Made by a program: the position numbers and the translations under genes
Notes under the pieces: model-generated
What the model saw: the letters and a program-made list of their open reading frames with translations, nothing else
What the model was told of the DNA's origin: nothing
Databases searched by the model: none
In this document: piece after piece, positions 32,037 through 43,443 of the stretch
How the letters are laid out: the number at the start of each line of letters is the position of its first letter
Numbering within the stretch: the first letter of the stretch is position 1
Origin: Loripinus fragilis
Taxonomy: Eukaryota; Mollusca; Bivalvia; Lucinida; Lucinidae
Direction: 5' to 3'
Assembly: GCA_964019695.1 (NCBI GenBank)
Contig: OZ026525.1
Location: 84,206,279-84,270,278, forward strand
Length of the DNA: 64,000 nt

Positions 32037-32532
32037 CACGGGTGGTAAACCTAGGAACTACCACGAAATTGTTTTAACGTAATTTTGTTCCCAAGCCACA
32101 TCCGGGACACGTCGTGGTAGTTTCCAGGCCGAAAATTGGATAAAGAAAGGTTGGTGTCACTTTCATTTTTGTTTTATTTTACAACTTAGAACAAACAATG
32201 GTGAAATCCGACAATGTGGTTCCGTGTAAGTATGTCTCAGCGTCCCCTCTAGCCCAAAATTTTGTTTGAAAAGTTATTTTCATTGTTTTGGTACGTGTTT
32301 CCCCACTGAGCATCGGACCAACTTTCCCCAAAGTTCGAAGGATTTTAGCCCATATCTGTCAAATTGAATGGAATTTGATATCATTTGACGATGGAAATGA
32401 TAAAAAGACCCTGAATAAACATTCCTGCACAGAAAAAAAATCTGAGCATTTACTCGTAAACGATTCATGCCCCGTTCGTCCTGTGTGGTAGTTTCCAGCT
32501 CATCGTGGTAGTTCCAAGGTTTACCACCCGTG
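32037..32532. mobile_element. 496-bp palindromic element, CAGTA duplication
   Basis: The ends are CACGGGTGGTAAACCTAGG with AACTACCACG, and its inverse complement (CGTGGTAGTTCCAAGG, TTTACCACCCGTG). CAGTA flanks both sides (32032-32036 and 32533-32537). A second pair of GTGGTAGTTTCCAG motifs sits inside each arm. The frames at 32280-32491 fall inside and are incidental. Confidence 0.8.
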
Positions 32533-32537
32533 CAGTA

Positions 32538-33062
32538 TCTGACATCTACCCTACTTGAACCGGGGCAATGATTGAGGAAGTAAATGCTACTTTGTGTAAC
32601 TGCGTTCGTTCAGAATTGCCGTCCACGCGGCTCGGATGTGAATACGAAAGGTTCAGACACACTGGTTGGTCGACTAAGAAAAGCTGGGATGTATCCGGCG
32701 TTTATTTATTTTTATTTTATTTTTTTTTTGTTAGAGTGTCTTTGGAATGCAAAGATGTTGAGAATAGAGGGTCAATTAGCGTTTACCAAGCCCGATCTTT
32801 TTGGACAGTTTACTTTTCACCAGAACCCGTGCTGGATCAGACCATGACTAATTTACAGCAGAATACAATCGGCCTAAAATTCCTTGATTTTAATCGCATT
32901 TTATTCTAAACAGGACTTGTCTAAATTGTCGTTATCTCTGATGACGCTCTCTTTAATTACGCGCGGCGCGAAATAATTACGTCAGACTTTACGACGTCAT
33001 ATCTCATGACGTAATTAATCTCCCGAAGACACATTATCGCATGGCGCGGCTCATATGTATAT

Positions 33063-33068
<6 letters not shown>
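32538..33068. other. no recognised gene; unsupported 113-codon frame
   Basis: The frame at 32568-32909 crosses a T-rich run and has no domain. CGCGGCGCG and TGACGT-rich sequence follows to 33010. Confidence 0.35.

Positions 33069-33097
<29 letters not shown>
33069..33097. repeat. (GA)n microsatellite
   Basis: A GA run of about 29 bp. Confidence 0.95.
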
Positions 33098-33101
<4 letters not shown>

Positions 33102-33189
33102 ACTGACATCATGGTACAGGCAAGTAAACCTTGAGTTAATGAGCTATGGTTTGAGTGGGCTCCATACATTGATTTAACCCCCACAACTG

Positions 33190-33720
33190 GTTAAAATTTA
33201 CTGTACCTCTATAAATAAGGTTTTATTCTCCTGAAGAGTTGAGTCTTCTATTCCATAAAGGAGTTGATTAATTGAATAGTTTTCCAGTCGTATTGACAGA
33301 CCTTGACTTTCTGCATACAATGGACATGTGAAAAAGAGGTGTTAGGCGTTTTCAAAGCCACCACATTGACATGAATGGCTATTGACAATACTTTTTCAAT
33401 ATAAGTCGGCATTTAATGCTCTGCATTCCATTCGAAGTCTGGTTTTGAGAATTTGACCTAGTCGCGAACCAACATTGAAGTATTTCGGTGGCTTTGAAAG
33501 GTTTTATTTAACTGAAATTTGAATGCCGAGACTAAGGTAGATTCTTTGATTTCATTTGGAAGGTTATATCATGCTCTTATTGTAGAGGAAAAATGATTTT
33601 GGAAGAGGTTAAAATTTGATCTGAAGTTTTGGAAATGGTCAGCGTTTCTTAGTGGATAATCATTAGTTTCATTAATTAGGAGGAATAAGGTCTAAAAGAT
33701 AAGTTGAGGTCAGTCCATGC
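33190..33720 (-). pseudogene. LINE pol C-terminal remnant with a zinc-knuckle-like motif
   Basis: On the minus strand LRNADHFQNFRSNFNLFQNH is followed by LPNEIKESTLVSAFKFQLNK. These are typical of the region after the reverse transcriptase of Jockey/CR1-like LINEs, where multi-copy elements end with a W-N-x-L-P type stretch. After a shift come LRMECRALNADLYRKS and SCQCGGFENAYHFFFTCPLY-like text, a C-x-C-x-x-x-x-H-x-x-x-x-C cluster as seen at the ends of some LINE polyproteins. The remnant is 5'-truncated and abuts a T1 half-element near 33760. Confidence 0.6.
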
Positions 33721-34097
33721 AAAATTTTGTAAAAAGTTACAAATAAAAATATTTGTAATTTGTCTATTTTTGAGCGGTCGTTTCACACAGGTTTTACTGT
33801 ATTGTCCAGGCAAACTCTGACATACCCAACATAAGTACCAAAAATTAAGTGAAGTAGTCACTGAGAAATCTTCAACAGAAAATTTATATATTGTCCAAAA
33901 GATAAATGAAAGTGTCAAAATCTTTCTTACATTACCATAAAGTATATATATTATAATATCTTTTAGATTGTTCAGAAGTGAAAAAGCGTGTTTCTCATTA
34001 CAAGTCAAATAAAGTGAGCCCTCTCGATTAAAAGTTTTTTTCTCAATTAACTCAGCTAGTTTTTCTTTGATATGATTATTGGGCAATGTAATATAAA
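33690..34097 (-). pseudogene. Penelope-like reverse transcriptase remnant, interrupted
   Basis: On the minus strand LPNNHIKEKLAELIEKKTFN and REGSLYLTCNEKHAFSLLNN match the start of the same reverse transcriptase as at 28.4 and 46.1 kb. The frame then decays and ends where the T1 half-element begins. The preceding residues lie on the other side of a 243-bp palindromic insertion. Confidence 0.65.
33760..33802. mobile_element. T1 half-element
   Basis: TGTCTATTTTTGAGCGGTCG followed by TTTCACACAGGTTTTACTGT is the right end of T1. No left end is visible nearby. Confidence 0.65.
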
Positions 34098-34340
34098 CAT
34101 GGGTGAAAGTTCAAAATTTCTAAAATCCTGAACTTTTGAAATTCAAATTTTAAAACTTGCAGGATGGCTACAAAAATGGAAAATTTAAAGTTAAAATGAT
34201 TAATTATGTTTAGATAAACTGAAAACAAATCAAAGAAACTATTATAATCTCTTTAATTCAGCATTTTGAGGATGACTTTCTATGGAAAGTCAGCCTCAAA
34301 ATCCTGAATTTAGGATTATTCCTGAAAACTTTCACCCATG
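34098..34340. mobile_element. 243-bp palindromic element with TATAAA duplication
   Basis: The ends are CATGGGTGAAAGTTC and its inverse complement GAAAACTTTCACCCATG. TATAAA flanks it at 34092-34097 and 34341-34346. Inner arms include AAATCCTGAA / TTCAGGATTT-like pairs and a 12-bp hairpin around GACTTTCTATGGAAAGTC. Removing it with one TATAAA leaves DFSTLYITLPNN in frame on the minus strand. Confidence 0.9.
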
Positions 34341-34392
34341 TATAAAGAGTAGAGAAATCATATACAGACAGACTAGATGCTAGAAAAGTAAG
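34341..34392 (-). pseudogene. Penelope-like reverse transcriptase remnant, continuation
   Basis: LASSLSVYDFSTLY on the minus strand is the piece just before the palindromic insertion. It runs into an R1 copy that truncates it. Confidence 0.65.
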
Positions 34393-34462
34393 AAAAACGG
34401 CAACGATCAGGAAACGATACAACCAAGTACCACACATGACCCAGGTTACCATATGGGAAAAC
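34386..34462 (+). repeat. R1 copy
   Basis: AAGTAAGAAAAACGGCAACG, then GGAAACGATACAACCAAGTA and GACCCAGGTTACC. It sits against the Penelope-like remnant. Confidence 0.75.
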
Positions 34463-35000
34463 CTTCATGCCTAATGTTTATATCCAATTTCAAGAAACTA
34501 GCTGAAGCAATTTCTGATGAATATTTGACAAGAAGCAAACAGATAGACACTTGGGGATAATGGAAAATAGACAAATATAGCAAATGGTAAGCAGAAGCAG
34601 GTTGATACTCTCTTTTACGCAGTACAACCTGTTATATCCAACGTTCGTACTAAGTTTCAAGATTATGGCTGTCGTTTCTGAGAAATTCTTTGATATATAC
34701 AGTTTAGACAGACAATTGGAGATAAAGAAAAATGGGCAAAATAAATGAACTAATAAGCAGGAGGAGACAGACTTTTAATTTTAAGATCAAAGCTGAAGTA
34801 GATTCTGATAAATATGTGACTGAAACAATATTGGAAAGGAAATCAGAAAGAAAGAAAATACACAAGACAGGAAATGGTAAGCAGTAGAAGACTGGTTATC
34901 TCTTACACCATACTACTGGTCATACCAATTTGAAGATTCTAACTTCAGTAACTGCTGAGGAATTATGATGGAAAAATTGTTTCACACATTCATTGTTACA
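34463..35000 (+). repeat. diverged tandem-like units (TTTCAAGA … GGTAAGCAG)
   Basis: GGTAAGCAGAAGCAGG (34590), AAGCAGGAGGAGACAG (34756) and GGTAAGCAGTAGAAGAC (34876), with intervening CAAGTTTCTGAGAA-like and ATCAAAGCTGAAGTAG text, suggest decayed tandem units of about 150-170 bp. They resemble the 47.75-kb array in plan. Confidence 0.4.
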
Positions 35001-35029
35001 GAAAATGCAAACACTGAATACCCACATAT

Positions 35030-35266
35030 GAGCCGCGAAATGAGATTTCAAACAATGTGGAATGTGCGGCCAGCAGAGCCTCAGATCAGCCTGCGCATAT
35101 GCGCAGTCTGATCAGAGCCTTTGCTAGTCGCTGGAATATTCTATGAGTGTTAAGCTACTGACTGAATAAAATTTGGAGCTTCTAAGCTTAAAAGGAGACT
35201 GCACAGGCTCGTCCGAGTCTACACTTGTCAAAATGCCACATTGTTGGAAATCACATGACGCGGCTC
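35030..35266 (+). mobile_element. family G palindromic element, 237 bp, ATAT duplication
   Basis: It starts with GAGCCGCGAAATGAGATTTC and ends ACATGACGCGGCTC. ATAT lies on both sides (35026-35029 and 35267-35270). The inner palindrome is GATCAGCCTGCGCATATGCG with CAGTCTGATCAGAG. Non-coding. Confidence 0.9.
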
Positions 35267-35270
35267 ATAT

Positions 35271-36462
35271 CTTGTCTGGCACATTTGTTTAACGTTTAAT
35301 ATATTGTTATTTTTTGTCAAAACATAAGTTTTCTACATTTTCGCAGTAATTACTGACCATCCCCTAATGTGCGTCTGAAATGTTTTGTTTGTCTTTTAAT
35401 AAGATATACAGTGTGTGTTCCTAGGTTTGGTTAGTAATCAGTCGCCTTTGGTGTCCCAGCTAACGCTTCTCTTACTGATAAACAATAGCCTGAGGGTGGT
35501 CACTAACCAAACTCGTGTCGTATTCAGCGGTTTGTTTTTGTTTAAGTTCGCCAAGTAAACAATAGAACAATTTCATCTTGCGTTGTTCTTTATAAACTTC
35601 GTTGATCCACATTCTGACTTCCAGTAATAGAAATAAAACGATATGTGTTTCTGATATAAACACATAAATCACGTTAACAGAAAACATAAAGAGCAAGCTT
35701 GGTCAGTCTTGCGAACTATACAAGGAACAAAACTTGGTGTTGTTGGCTTCGGTTCTGTCCGGTCAGTCATATTATCGTATATCTGTCCCATTGATAAAAA
35801 CAGAAATTCCATGAATGCGCCTGTACACCTGAGCTACCCTTCTAACACGGAGGCACAAAAAAATGTTTTGTTCGTTAGAGATATGCGCGTATTAGGTCTC
35901 ACCCAATGAAGGGTCACTCTGGTGCGCGCTTTGTATGAGGAAACACTACACCTCGGGTTGTAAGGAAGATACGAACTTTGTATGAATGGGATTGTCGTTC
36001 TTGTGGATAAAAAGTTTGAACAATGTAATTAGCTAAGCCTGAATTGGTAATAGCTCAATTAACAGCTACTATTGATTTGAAGAAATAGTGGTCTATTCAT
36101 GTTGATCTTAAATTGGCGTAAATCATTCAAAATAAGACAACTGTTCAAAGAGATGGCACCCTATATGTGTGTAAGGGCAAAAGGATTATCAAAGATATGA
36201 CCTTAAATGCGTTAGGCCATTGTGCTTGGCATTTGCTTTTGTTTTCAATAGTTCCAATGGCCACCCACTTGGGATATTTATATCTAGTGACACTATCGTA
36301 AATCTTTATTGTATGACCCCTATATCTTCGTCGCGAGAAAACGGGTATTCTGGGTTTCCGACATGGAAAGACTAAAACTAGCACCCTGAACTACTCAGAC
36401 TTGCAATGATATTGAGACATTCCACTGAACAGGTTTAGCTATTATATTTTCCAGAAAGGGAA
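35271..36462. other. no gene seen
   Basis: Short frames (35472-35696 minus, 35709-35909 plus, 36145-36384 minus) lack domain features. No repeat recognised. Confidence 0.4.
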
Positions 36463-36521
36463 TAACAAAGGCGCTGATCAGACTGCGCGGATGTGCAGTC
36501 AGACCTGCGCCTTTGTTGTTT
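36463..36521. repeat. palindrome sharing the family G core
   Basis: AACAAAGGCGCTGATCAGAC and TGCGCGGATGTGCAG are mirrored by CAGACCTGCGCCTTTGTTGT. The GCTGATCAGACTGCGCG core is the inner palindrome of family G, but the outer ends are absent. Confidence 0.7.
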
Positions 36522-37164
36522 GCATGCAGCAAACTTCAGGTTTTCTCGCATCGAGGGCCATATAAAGCTGAATAGCCTATTTCAAAGCAGATATTCAATT
36601 AGTAATAGCGGTGGTTAAAGACAAAAAGAAATGAGTTGCCCTCATGGTGAATTTAATCCAAATAACTTTCACTTCTTTTTTGGATAAAGAAATTCTACTA
36701 CAAAGTTATTATGTATGTATTATAATTTTAGCCACGTCGCGAGAGTACCCGTCTTTAGTGTCTGCGAACAGGTAACACTCGAATCTATTTGCTAAGCTAC
36801 GTAGACATACGTAGAATCAAGAACGTTATGAAATAGCTCGTGCTACTATTGTTCTATCTAGAGATCGAAAAAAGAACAAGCTGATCAGACCATGTGCATA
36901 CAGAAACCGATCTGCGCTATTGGTATTCGCAAACAACAAAAGCGGATTTTCTCGTAAAGTGGAACTTTTTTGTACAATCTCACGTTGCTCACGTAGCGCA
37001 AGTAGCTCACGTAGTTCACGTAAAGAAAAACAAGTTGTTGACTGACACAATACCTAAAAATCTAGATGATCAATACATTGACCCGGTCGAGATTGGTTTT
37101 GATTTTCGATCGTGTTATGTTTTGATTTTAAGGCATTTTAGGGGACTTATTGTTTGTGTCCTTT
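36522..37164. other. no supported gene
   Basis: The 107-codon frame at 36894-37217 includes a short direct repeat (CACGTAG) and runs into an R2 repeat. No domain is visible. Confidence 0.35.
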
Positions 37165-37325
37165 CTAATGTTGCAATAATTTCGCTGGGGAAGAGAGAGC
37201 TGACTGCTTTACTTTAATTGTCTTTTTACGCCATGTGGCTGTTATTGTTCTTTGCCTCTTCCTCACGGTGCCGTGGGTTGGCCTGCAGTATGTGATTGTG
37301 GCATTTCCTGGTCATTTTCTCTTGC
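37165..37325 (-). repeat. R2 copy
   Basis: GCCTCTTCCTCACGGTGCCG, GGTTGGCCTGCAGTATG and GATTGTGGCATTTCCTGG are the inverse of R2's left part. Confidence 0.7.
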
Positions 37326-37504
37326 CTTTAGGATAGTATTCCAGAGGTTTAGCGTCGCTTTTAACATTTTAGGCATAATATCACGAAGCCCAGGTATTCT
37401 ATTGCAGACTCCCCAGTCATGTATAAGTACTTTAACTTTTTGTGTACTAATGGAATCTCCGGGGGAATCTCCCTTCTTGTTTGAAACAACAAACTTTGGA
37501 TTGT

Positions 37505-37746
37505 CTATTGAATATATCGAGGGTCACAGGTTATAATTTCCAAATCAAATTTTGTTTGTTCCTCTGAACTTAGAAAATAGTGCATCCTGGTGAAATGCCG
37601 CGTTATGTCGCATTTTATTTCACCATCGCTGACCAGTCAGCGAAGGTGAAAAACGTATAAGTAAACTTCCATAGGTATCTGTTCGATTCGGGCATGTTCC
37701 ATTAGCAAGCTGCGGAAATACTGGCCACGAATGGACCGGGTATTAA
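37505..37746. mobile_element. family P3-like palindromic element, diverged
   Basis: TATCGAGGGTCACAGGTTA, GTGAAATGCCGCGTTATG and the mirrored TCGCATTTTATTTCACC match P3. The end near GGACCGGGTATTAAC is degraded. Confidence 0.6.
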
Positions 37747-38126
37747 CTCCCTAGCAGCAGTGTCTTTTACTGTTCTTTCTCAAACTCCCCGTCTATCAAG
37801 CTGTTTCCAAAATTCCACCATTGCGTGAGCGATGTTGATATACTATGGATGCCGGATTGCTTCTAAAAACGTAAAGGACAATTAGAGACATAACAACTGA
37901 GCTGGATACCTACCGGTGTGCATGCCAAATTAGAGGACCTTACCACTGAGCTAGAATCCAGATCAAACACGGAGCCTTCGGATATTCTAGGCCAAGTGTG
38001 GCGAAATAACAAGATGTAGATGGGTCAGTTTCAATATGCCCCCTATCCATTATGTGCATTCACTTCGATTGAGGAATACGGTTGTATGACATATACATAC
38101 TGCTGAGGAGGGGCTAACTTTACCCC
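37747..38126. other. no gene seen
   Basis: No supported frame or repeat. Confidence 0.4.
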
Positions 38127-38505
38127 GGGGGGGGGGGTACTCTAATTTTTTTTTACATACGTAGGCTCGGGCCCAGCAACTACCTTTCACCCTAAAAATA
38201 TCAGGAATTTCAAGCACCCCAAAAATATAATTGAAATTTTAGCGACCCCCCCCCCCTTCCCCCCCAAAAAAATACCCACATTCTGTGTCTTGACCTTAAG
38301 AAAAGACCCTAAAATCCATAGAAATGACCCCTTAATGTAGCCCGATTTTGTGATGACCCAAAAAAATATCCACAAAATCTTCATACAAAAAAAATATTAT
38401 TTTTTCTGAAAAACCAAAAAATATTGAAATTCAAAATTTTGAACCCAAAAAATGACCCGAGCCTATGTATGTATGAAAATATCAGAGTACCCTCCTGGGA
38501 ACTAC
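38127..38505. mobile_element. foldback element with G-tract ends
   Basis: A G tract plus GTACTCTAATTTTT and TACATACGTAGGCTCGGG on the left is mirrored by CCCGAGCCTATGTATGTATG and CAGAGTACCCTCC on the right. The middle is rich in CCCAAAAATAT units. The minus-strand frames at 38187-38584 are products of this A-rich text. Confidence 0.75.
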
Positions 38506-38677
38506 CACTTTTCAGTGTGTTCATGAGCAGAGTCTTACTGGCATGTGCATATTTCTTGTGTTTTATTTGCTTCCAATGGATCACCTATGTACAAATCATT
38601 AACTAAAACAAAAAATACTCAGAGCTTGAAACACATGAAACACTGAAAAAGATGGCTTAAGCAAATGCAATATTAAG

Positions 38678-39423
38678 CAGATTTGGGGTAACTAAAATTG
38701 TAATTTTAATTAATTGTAATCTAATTATGTAATTGTAATTAATTGTAATTTAATAACATTTCCTAAAGTATTTGCATGTAATTGTAATTAAGACATTTCT
38801 TTATTTAATGTAATTGAATGTAATTAATTACATGGTCAAAAATGGGAGTAATTAACAATTACTTTCAATTACCTTTTAATTACTTTTCAGATAAGTTATG
38901 AAATTCAGTTACCATTAGAAGATGATCATAGATAGTTAAAATGCTGCTAAATGGTTCTTGGACTTTGTAAATGCATATGTCATGAGCTGTACTCAATATA
39001 TGAAAAATTGAATGCAACATGGTGCAAATGAGAATTGGAACTAGTCTAGCTAGTATAGACATAAAATAGCATTTACCAATTTTACCACAGACACAGACTT
39101 TTGCTACCTCTGCTATTTTGAAAGCACATTTTTTTGAAGCAAATTATATATTCTTTGTTCATCTGCTTATAAAAGATACAGACCAACCTGTAATAGTTAA
39201 GTTACCAAAACAATACAAAAACAAAGAATGTGTGAAAATCTCAAAAATAGTATTTACTCAGACAATAGTGTTGGTTAGTGAATTGCCTCCCTGAAGGCAA
39301 TTTGTTAAATTTTCACACCTAGGATCAACACACTCATATGCTAATGTGCATGATCCAATCTATCCACTACATTAGTTTAAATTCTCAAACTGCTTATTTG
39401 TCATCTTCAACAACAACAACAAC

Positions 39424-39461
<38 letters not shown>

Positions 39462-40442
39462 TAATAATAATAATAATAAAATGTGATTCAGAAAATTAAA
39501 TTGGATTTCACTCCTTCAGTGAACCTCGGGCCTATCATTGTTGATATAAATAACAAAAAGTAAAATTAAAAAAGATGTTCCATAGGGGACTTTCAATTAC
39601 CATTTAATTACTTTTCAGATAATTACCTTTTAATTACTTTTCAGATAAGTTATGAAATTCAGTTACCTTTAGATATGATCATAGATAGTTAAAATGATGC
39701 TAAATGATTCTTCGTCTTTGTAAATGCATATAGCATTATGTGATACAGCATATCATACACATAGATTATTTTTGATCATCACTATCTGAAATTCCTTTTT
39801 TTCGTACTTTTTTGCCAACTTTCATGCCTCATAGGAGCACACATAATTCTTATCAACACTTTTTTGAGAACAGTTATTCTCTGGCATTTAAGTTTGTTTT
39901 ACAAAATAAGTTCCATGGATTATGTTCCACAATTGTAAGACTATTGTCAGGTTAATGTGTATTCCTGACTTTTGATCTGCGGTTAACCGCTAGATTGAGA
40001 ACTTCGGCCATTAACAAATGACACCCCCTTCCCCCCCCCACCCCCCATCAAAAAATAATTTTATATTTTCTCATTGTGTTCTCATGACATCGACCACAAA
40101 AATCAATAACTGGTTTTGTACATTTCTTTTCTTTTAAGTTGCATCACTTGAAAATTATAGAAGATGTCCTATAAAAGACATCTATTGAATTTATAATGCC
40201 AAGGTTACTCAGACTTTTTAAGGAGTTTTAACTCATTTCATATATCCCTGAAATTAAAATCTGACGAAGCTATCTAAGCGGAAGTGAAATGTAATTGTTA
40301 AGTAATTAATTACATTTGACAAAGTAATTGTATGTAAGTAAACATTTTGCTCATTAGCCATGTAATTGTAATTTAATTGAACATATTTTCAATGTAAATG
40401 TAATTAATTAATTACTTTTTCAAATAATTGACCCCAAGTCTG
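38678..40442. mobile_element. hAT-like non-autonomous element, 1.77 kb
   Basis: The left end CAGATTTGGGGTAAC and the right end (inverse) CAGACTTGGGGTCAAT begin with CAGA as many hAT elements do. The flanks are ATATTAAG (38670-38677) and ATATTAAA (40443-40450), an 8-bp duplication with one difference. Both subterminal regions are full of TAATTGTAATTAATTACA motifs. A segment of about 130 bp (GATAAGTTATGAAATTCAGT) occurs twice, at 38889 and 39643. An AAT/AAC microsatellite lies at 39407-39480. I see no transposase. Confidence 0.65.
39407..39480. repeat. (AAC/AAT)n microsatellite
   Basis: A run of CAA then AAT units of about 74 bp inside the hAT-like element. Confidence 0.95.
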
Positions 40443-40636
40443 ATATTAAAACACTATAAAAGTTTTCTTTAATTACTGTAAAACGCCATGCGATGGTTCT
40501 TAGCTTTTTTAAAAGCTAACATTGTCTGGATCTACTCTGGTTTCTGGATTCATCATTTAGGAGTCACCAAGGGTTAACATTATATTGTAGTGTGTGCTGC
40601 AATGTTTGGGTCTATTAAATGAATTCTAAAACAAAT

Positions 40637-40852
40637 ATAGACGTTTACCACACCAGAAAATTGGCAATCGAAAACGCTGTTAACAATCGACGAACGCGGA
40701 TCTAAAATCGCTAGAAACAATGTTTTAGATTGCCATTTGTCGCCAGTCAGGCCATAAATGACAATTGAAAACTGTTTCTAACGATTTTTATCTACGGTCG
40801 TCGGTAGTATTTACGTTTTCGATTGCCGCCTACCCGGTGTATTTACCGAGGA
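40637..40852. mobile_element. palindromic element
   Basis: TTTACCACACC with TTGGCAATCGAAAACG on the left is mirrored by CGTTTTCGATTGCCGCC and GGTGTATTTACC on the right. The middle contains CTAGAAACA / TGTTTCTAA. Non-coding. Confidence 0.7.
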
Positions 40853-41149
40853 AATAGGGGTAATCGAAGGCTGTCAGAAAAAGCATGTCAATAAATGTTA
40901 GAGAGCAACACACCACTGCTTCGCAAGTGATTTTTAACAAGTAGGTATTGCAGAAATTTTGCACGCGGCGAGTCATTAGCTCAAATAAGTGTAGTTACAA
41001 TCAAAGAGAGGCGTCTCCATCGAAATATGCAGTTAATGGGGCGTTGGGCATGTTCACATTTTATACACCATGACGTCCTCACTGCCTAGCGCATGTCGAT
41101 TATCCGAATTCCTGCTGAATGGGAAAACGGAAATGGTAAAATTCACTGT
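40853..41149. other. no gene seen
   Basis: No supported frame or repeat. Confidence 0.4.
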
Positions 41150-41497
41150 TTCTAACATTATATTATCATATCACGTCCCGTCTGGGAGTGATATAACGCT
41201 ATACATTAAAATCTCTTAAAACCACTAGTGGTTTTACAGATTTTGGTCATGCTATGGAATGACGCTCAAAACAACGTAGGGTATATTTGGCAAAATGCTG
41301 ACGTTTTCACACCAAAAATTCGATTACAAAATAATTCTTACGTCATATGATAAATAGAATCTAACATCCGTGCTCCTGTAACATTGAATTTATTAAACTC
41401 ACTGTGAAAAAGTGATAAAATGCTCGACAAACCTCGCTTTTTTCACTTCCCCCAACTAATTTAATAAATGCAATAATGTAAGATCCTCTATTAAAGG
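41150..41497 (-). repeat. family D copy, inverse orientation
   Basis: CACGTCCCGTCTGGGAGTGA, AAACCACTAGTGGTTTTACA, ATTCTTACGTCATATGATAA, TAGAATCTAACATCCGTGCT and AATGTAAGATCCTC appear in the inverse order of the copies at 42778 and 51634. Confidence 0.8.
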
Positions 41498-42350
41498 TCA
41501 CTAAAGACACCTGGGCGATTTCTTCCCCAAAAATAAAATTTCTTCATACTTTGAAATTTTGTAGTATAACTTATGATAAGAGAAATAGATGAAAAAGGGA
41601 GAAAATTTACCGTCTAGTTTTAAAGCTACAGCTGCTCATTAAATGGCCTATATTGGCTATTTTACGCATCTTTCCTTAAACTCATTGAGATAAGAATACT
41701 TTCTTGTTACTTATTTTTTAAAATGAAAATCGCAATTTCAAACATAAATGTGAGACCATCAGTGACTAAGAAATATGTAACGAGCCCATTTTTGAAGTTA
41801 TACAAACATATACTGTGAATATCTCACTTACAAACCAGCAATTGTTGACAATTTTGCTTTCATTTTCAAATGTCACATATTGATAAAACAATAATTAAGC
41901 ATGTTTTGAAAAAGATATTACTATGTTTTCTTCTAGTGATTTATTATGATGTAAGATGCGCTGTTGCAAAATTTTAGCAATTTTCACCGTCTAGTTAGTG
42001 AGAAATTAAAGCAACAACATAAAAAATCATTAAAGGTTTATGTAGTCTATAAAATCGTTCAGAAGGTTCGTTTCAAAGGTTTGTTTTCTATAGTCCCATT
42101 GTAAAGCCAACTAATCATATGTTTCCTATATATTCCTGCTCTTATAAGTAAGCATGTTCCCAGCGTGATCGGACTACTATAATAAATAGGGATACTCCCG
42201 CTAATTTGCACCTACTGAGTTACGTTCGGAAAACTTCATAAAACGACTCTCAGGCGCAGTAAAGGGGAGTCAAAAATGCTCTGTAATGCATAAAAATGTC
42301 ATTTATGCGGTATAAAATCCAAGCAATTCTCCAGCACACTATTGTATAGA
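41498..42350. other. no gene seen
   Basis: A/T-rich. TTTACCGTCTAGTTTT near 41617 and TTTCACCGTCTAGTTAGTG near 41984 form a weak direct repeat. No frame supported. Confidence 0.4.
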
Positions 42351-42649
42351 CGCGTGGCACCGAAAATAAGGGTCAGGGAAACATTTGTGCAGTATCATAC
42401 TAAGTTTTGAATGGAAATCCGTCAGAACTTGATACAATATAATGCATTTGGCGTTCAAACCGCTAAACCATTTACCCCTGTCGTGAAGAATACGACGGAA
42501 TATGTGAAACCGCCTTATTTTCGCCCATTTTATAAGTGTCAGATATTAGTTGTTATTAGCACGCCACGTGAAAATGTGGATGTTTTGTTCATCCGAAATA
42601 ATGGGTTAAAATTAGATTTAGCGTCTATAACTCACTGGTGCCACGCGAA
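42351..42649. mobile_element. possible TIR element with an 82-codon frame
   Basis: CGCGTGGCACCGAAAAT near 42351 and TGGTGCCACGCGAATTT near 42634 are inverse complements over about 12 bp. The open frame 42411-42659 within (contains VVKNTTEYVKPPYFRPFYKC) has no known domain. The TIR is short, so this is tentative. Confidence 0.35.
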
Positions 42650-42777
42650 TTTTGGCTAAGAGTACTAATGAAATAATGGCTTATGGAATAAAGTAGGAGA
42701 ATGAATAATAACTGATACAGTGCCACCTAGAATTTGCAACCAATTTGTGTTTGCTTAAAACACAAGCCTATTTTAAA

Positions 42778-43105
42778 CGGAGGATCTTACATGAGTGCCC
42801 ATGTTTTATTGAATTTATTAAACGAGTTGGGGAAAAGAGATAAAATGTGAGGCTTGCCGAGCATTTTATCCCTTTTTCGCAACAAGTTTAATAAAGTCAA
42901 TAATACAGGAGCACGAATGTTAGATTCTATTTATCATATGACATTATCTCATCTCAAGCGTAAAAAGGATAAGATTTTGTCATTATACGTATACGCAACG
43001 TTATTATGGACGTCATAACGTTTCCCGAAAATCTGTAAACCACTAGTGGTTTATCGATTTTATCGCATGGCGTTATTATACTCCCAGACGCGACGTCATA
43101 TGATA
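42778..43105 (+). repeat. family D copy
   Basis: AGGATCTTACATGAGTGCCC, TTAAACGAGTTGGGG, TGAGGCTTGCCGAGCATT, GAGCACGAATGTTAGATTCT, AACCACTAGTGGTTT and CAGACGCGACGTCATATGAT follow in order. About 330 bp, no terminal inverted repeat. Confidence 0.85.
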
Positions 43106-43159
43106 ACGGAAATTAACCCATATATAAAAACAAAAAAAAATCGAGAAGTGAAGTCCATC

Positions 43160-43215
43160 GGCGACAGCACAAACGAGAGCCAAGAGGTCAGCCCTTTCCC
43201 AGTAGGTGACTACAA
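43160..43215 (+). repeat. R1 internal fragment
   Basis: ACAAACGAGAGCCAAGAGGT, CAGCCCTTTCCCAGTAGG. Confidence 0.7.
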
Positions 43216-43443
43216 GACTTATTGAGGTAACCTCATTTTTTCCATTTGGTTTTGTTTTCATTACAAAATAATCGAATACAAGGAATGTTAATCTTTAAAA
43301 ATCGACAATAATTGGAAATATGCTTTGAACTAAGGGCAAAGTTTATCTTCATAATAGCTATAAGCGCTGAGCGCAAAGTTCAAAGTTTACAAGGCAGCAA
43401 CGTTCTTTAGTCACAAGATGTTGAGTTTTAATTGTTTAATTAG

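Noticed and set aside
32568..32909. 113-codon frame
   Set aside because: It crosses a T-rich run, overlaps a second frame, and shows no domain or protein-like pattern.
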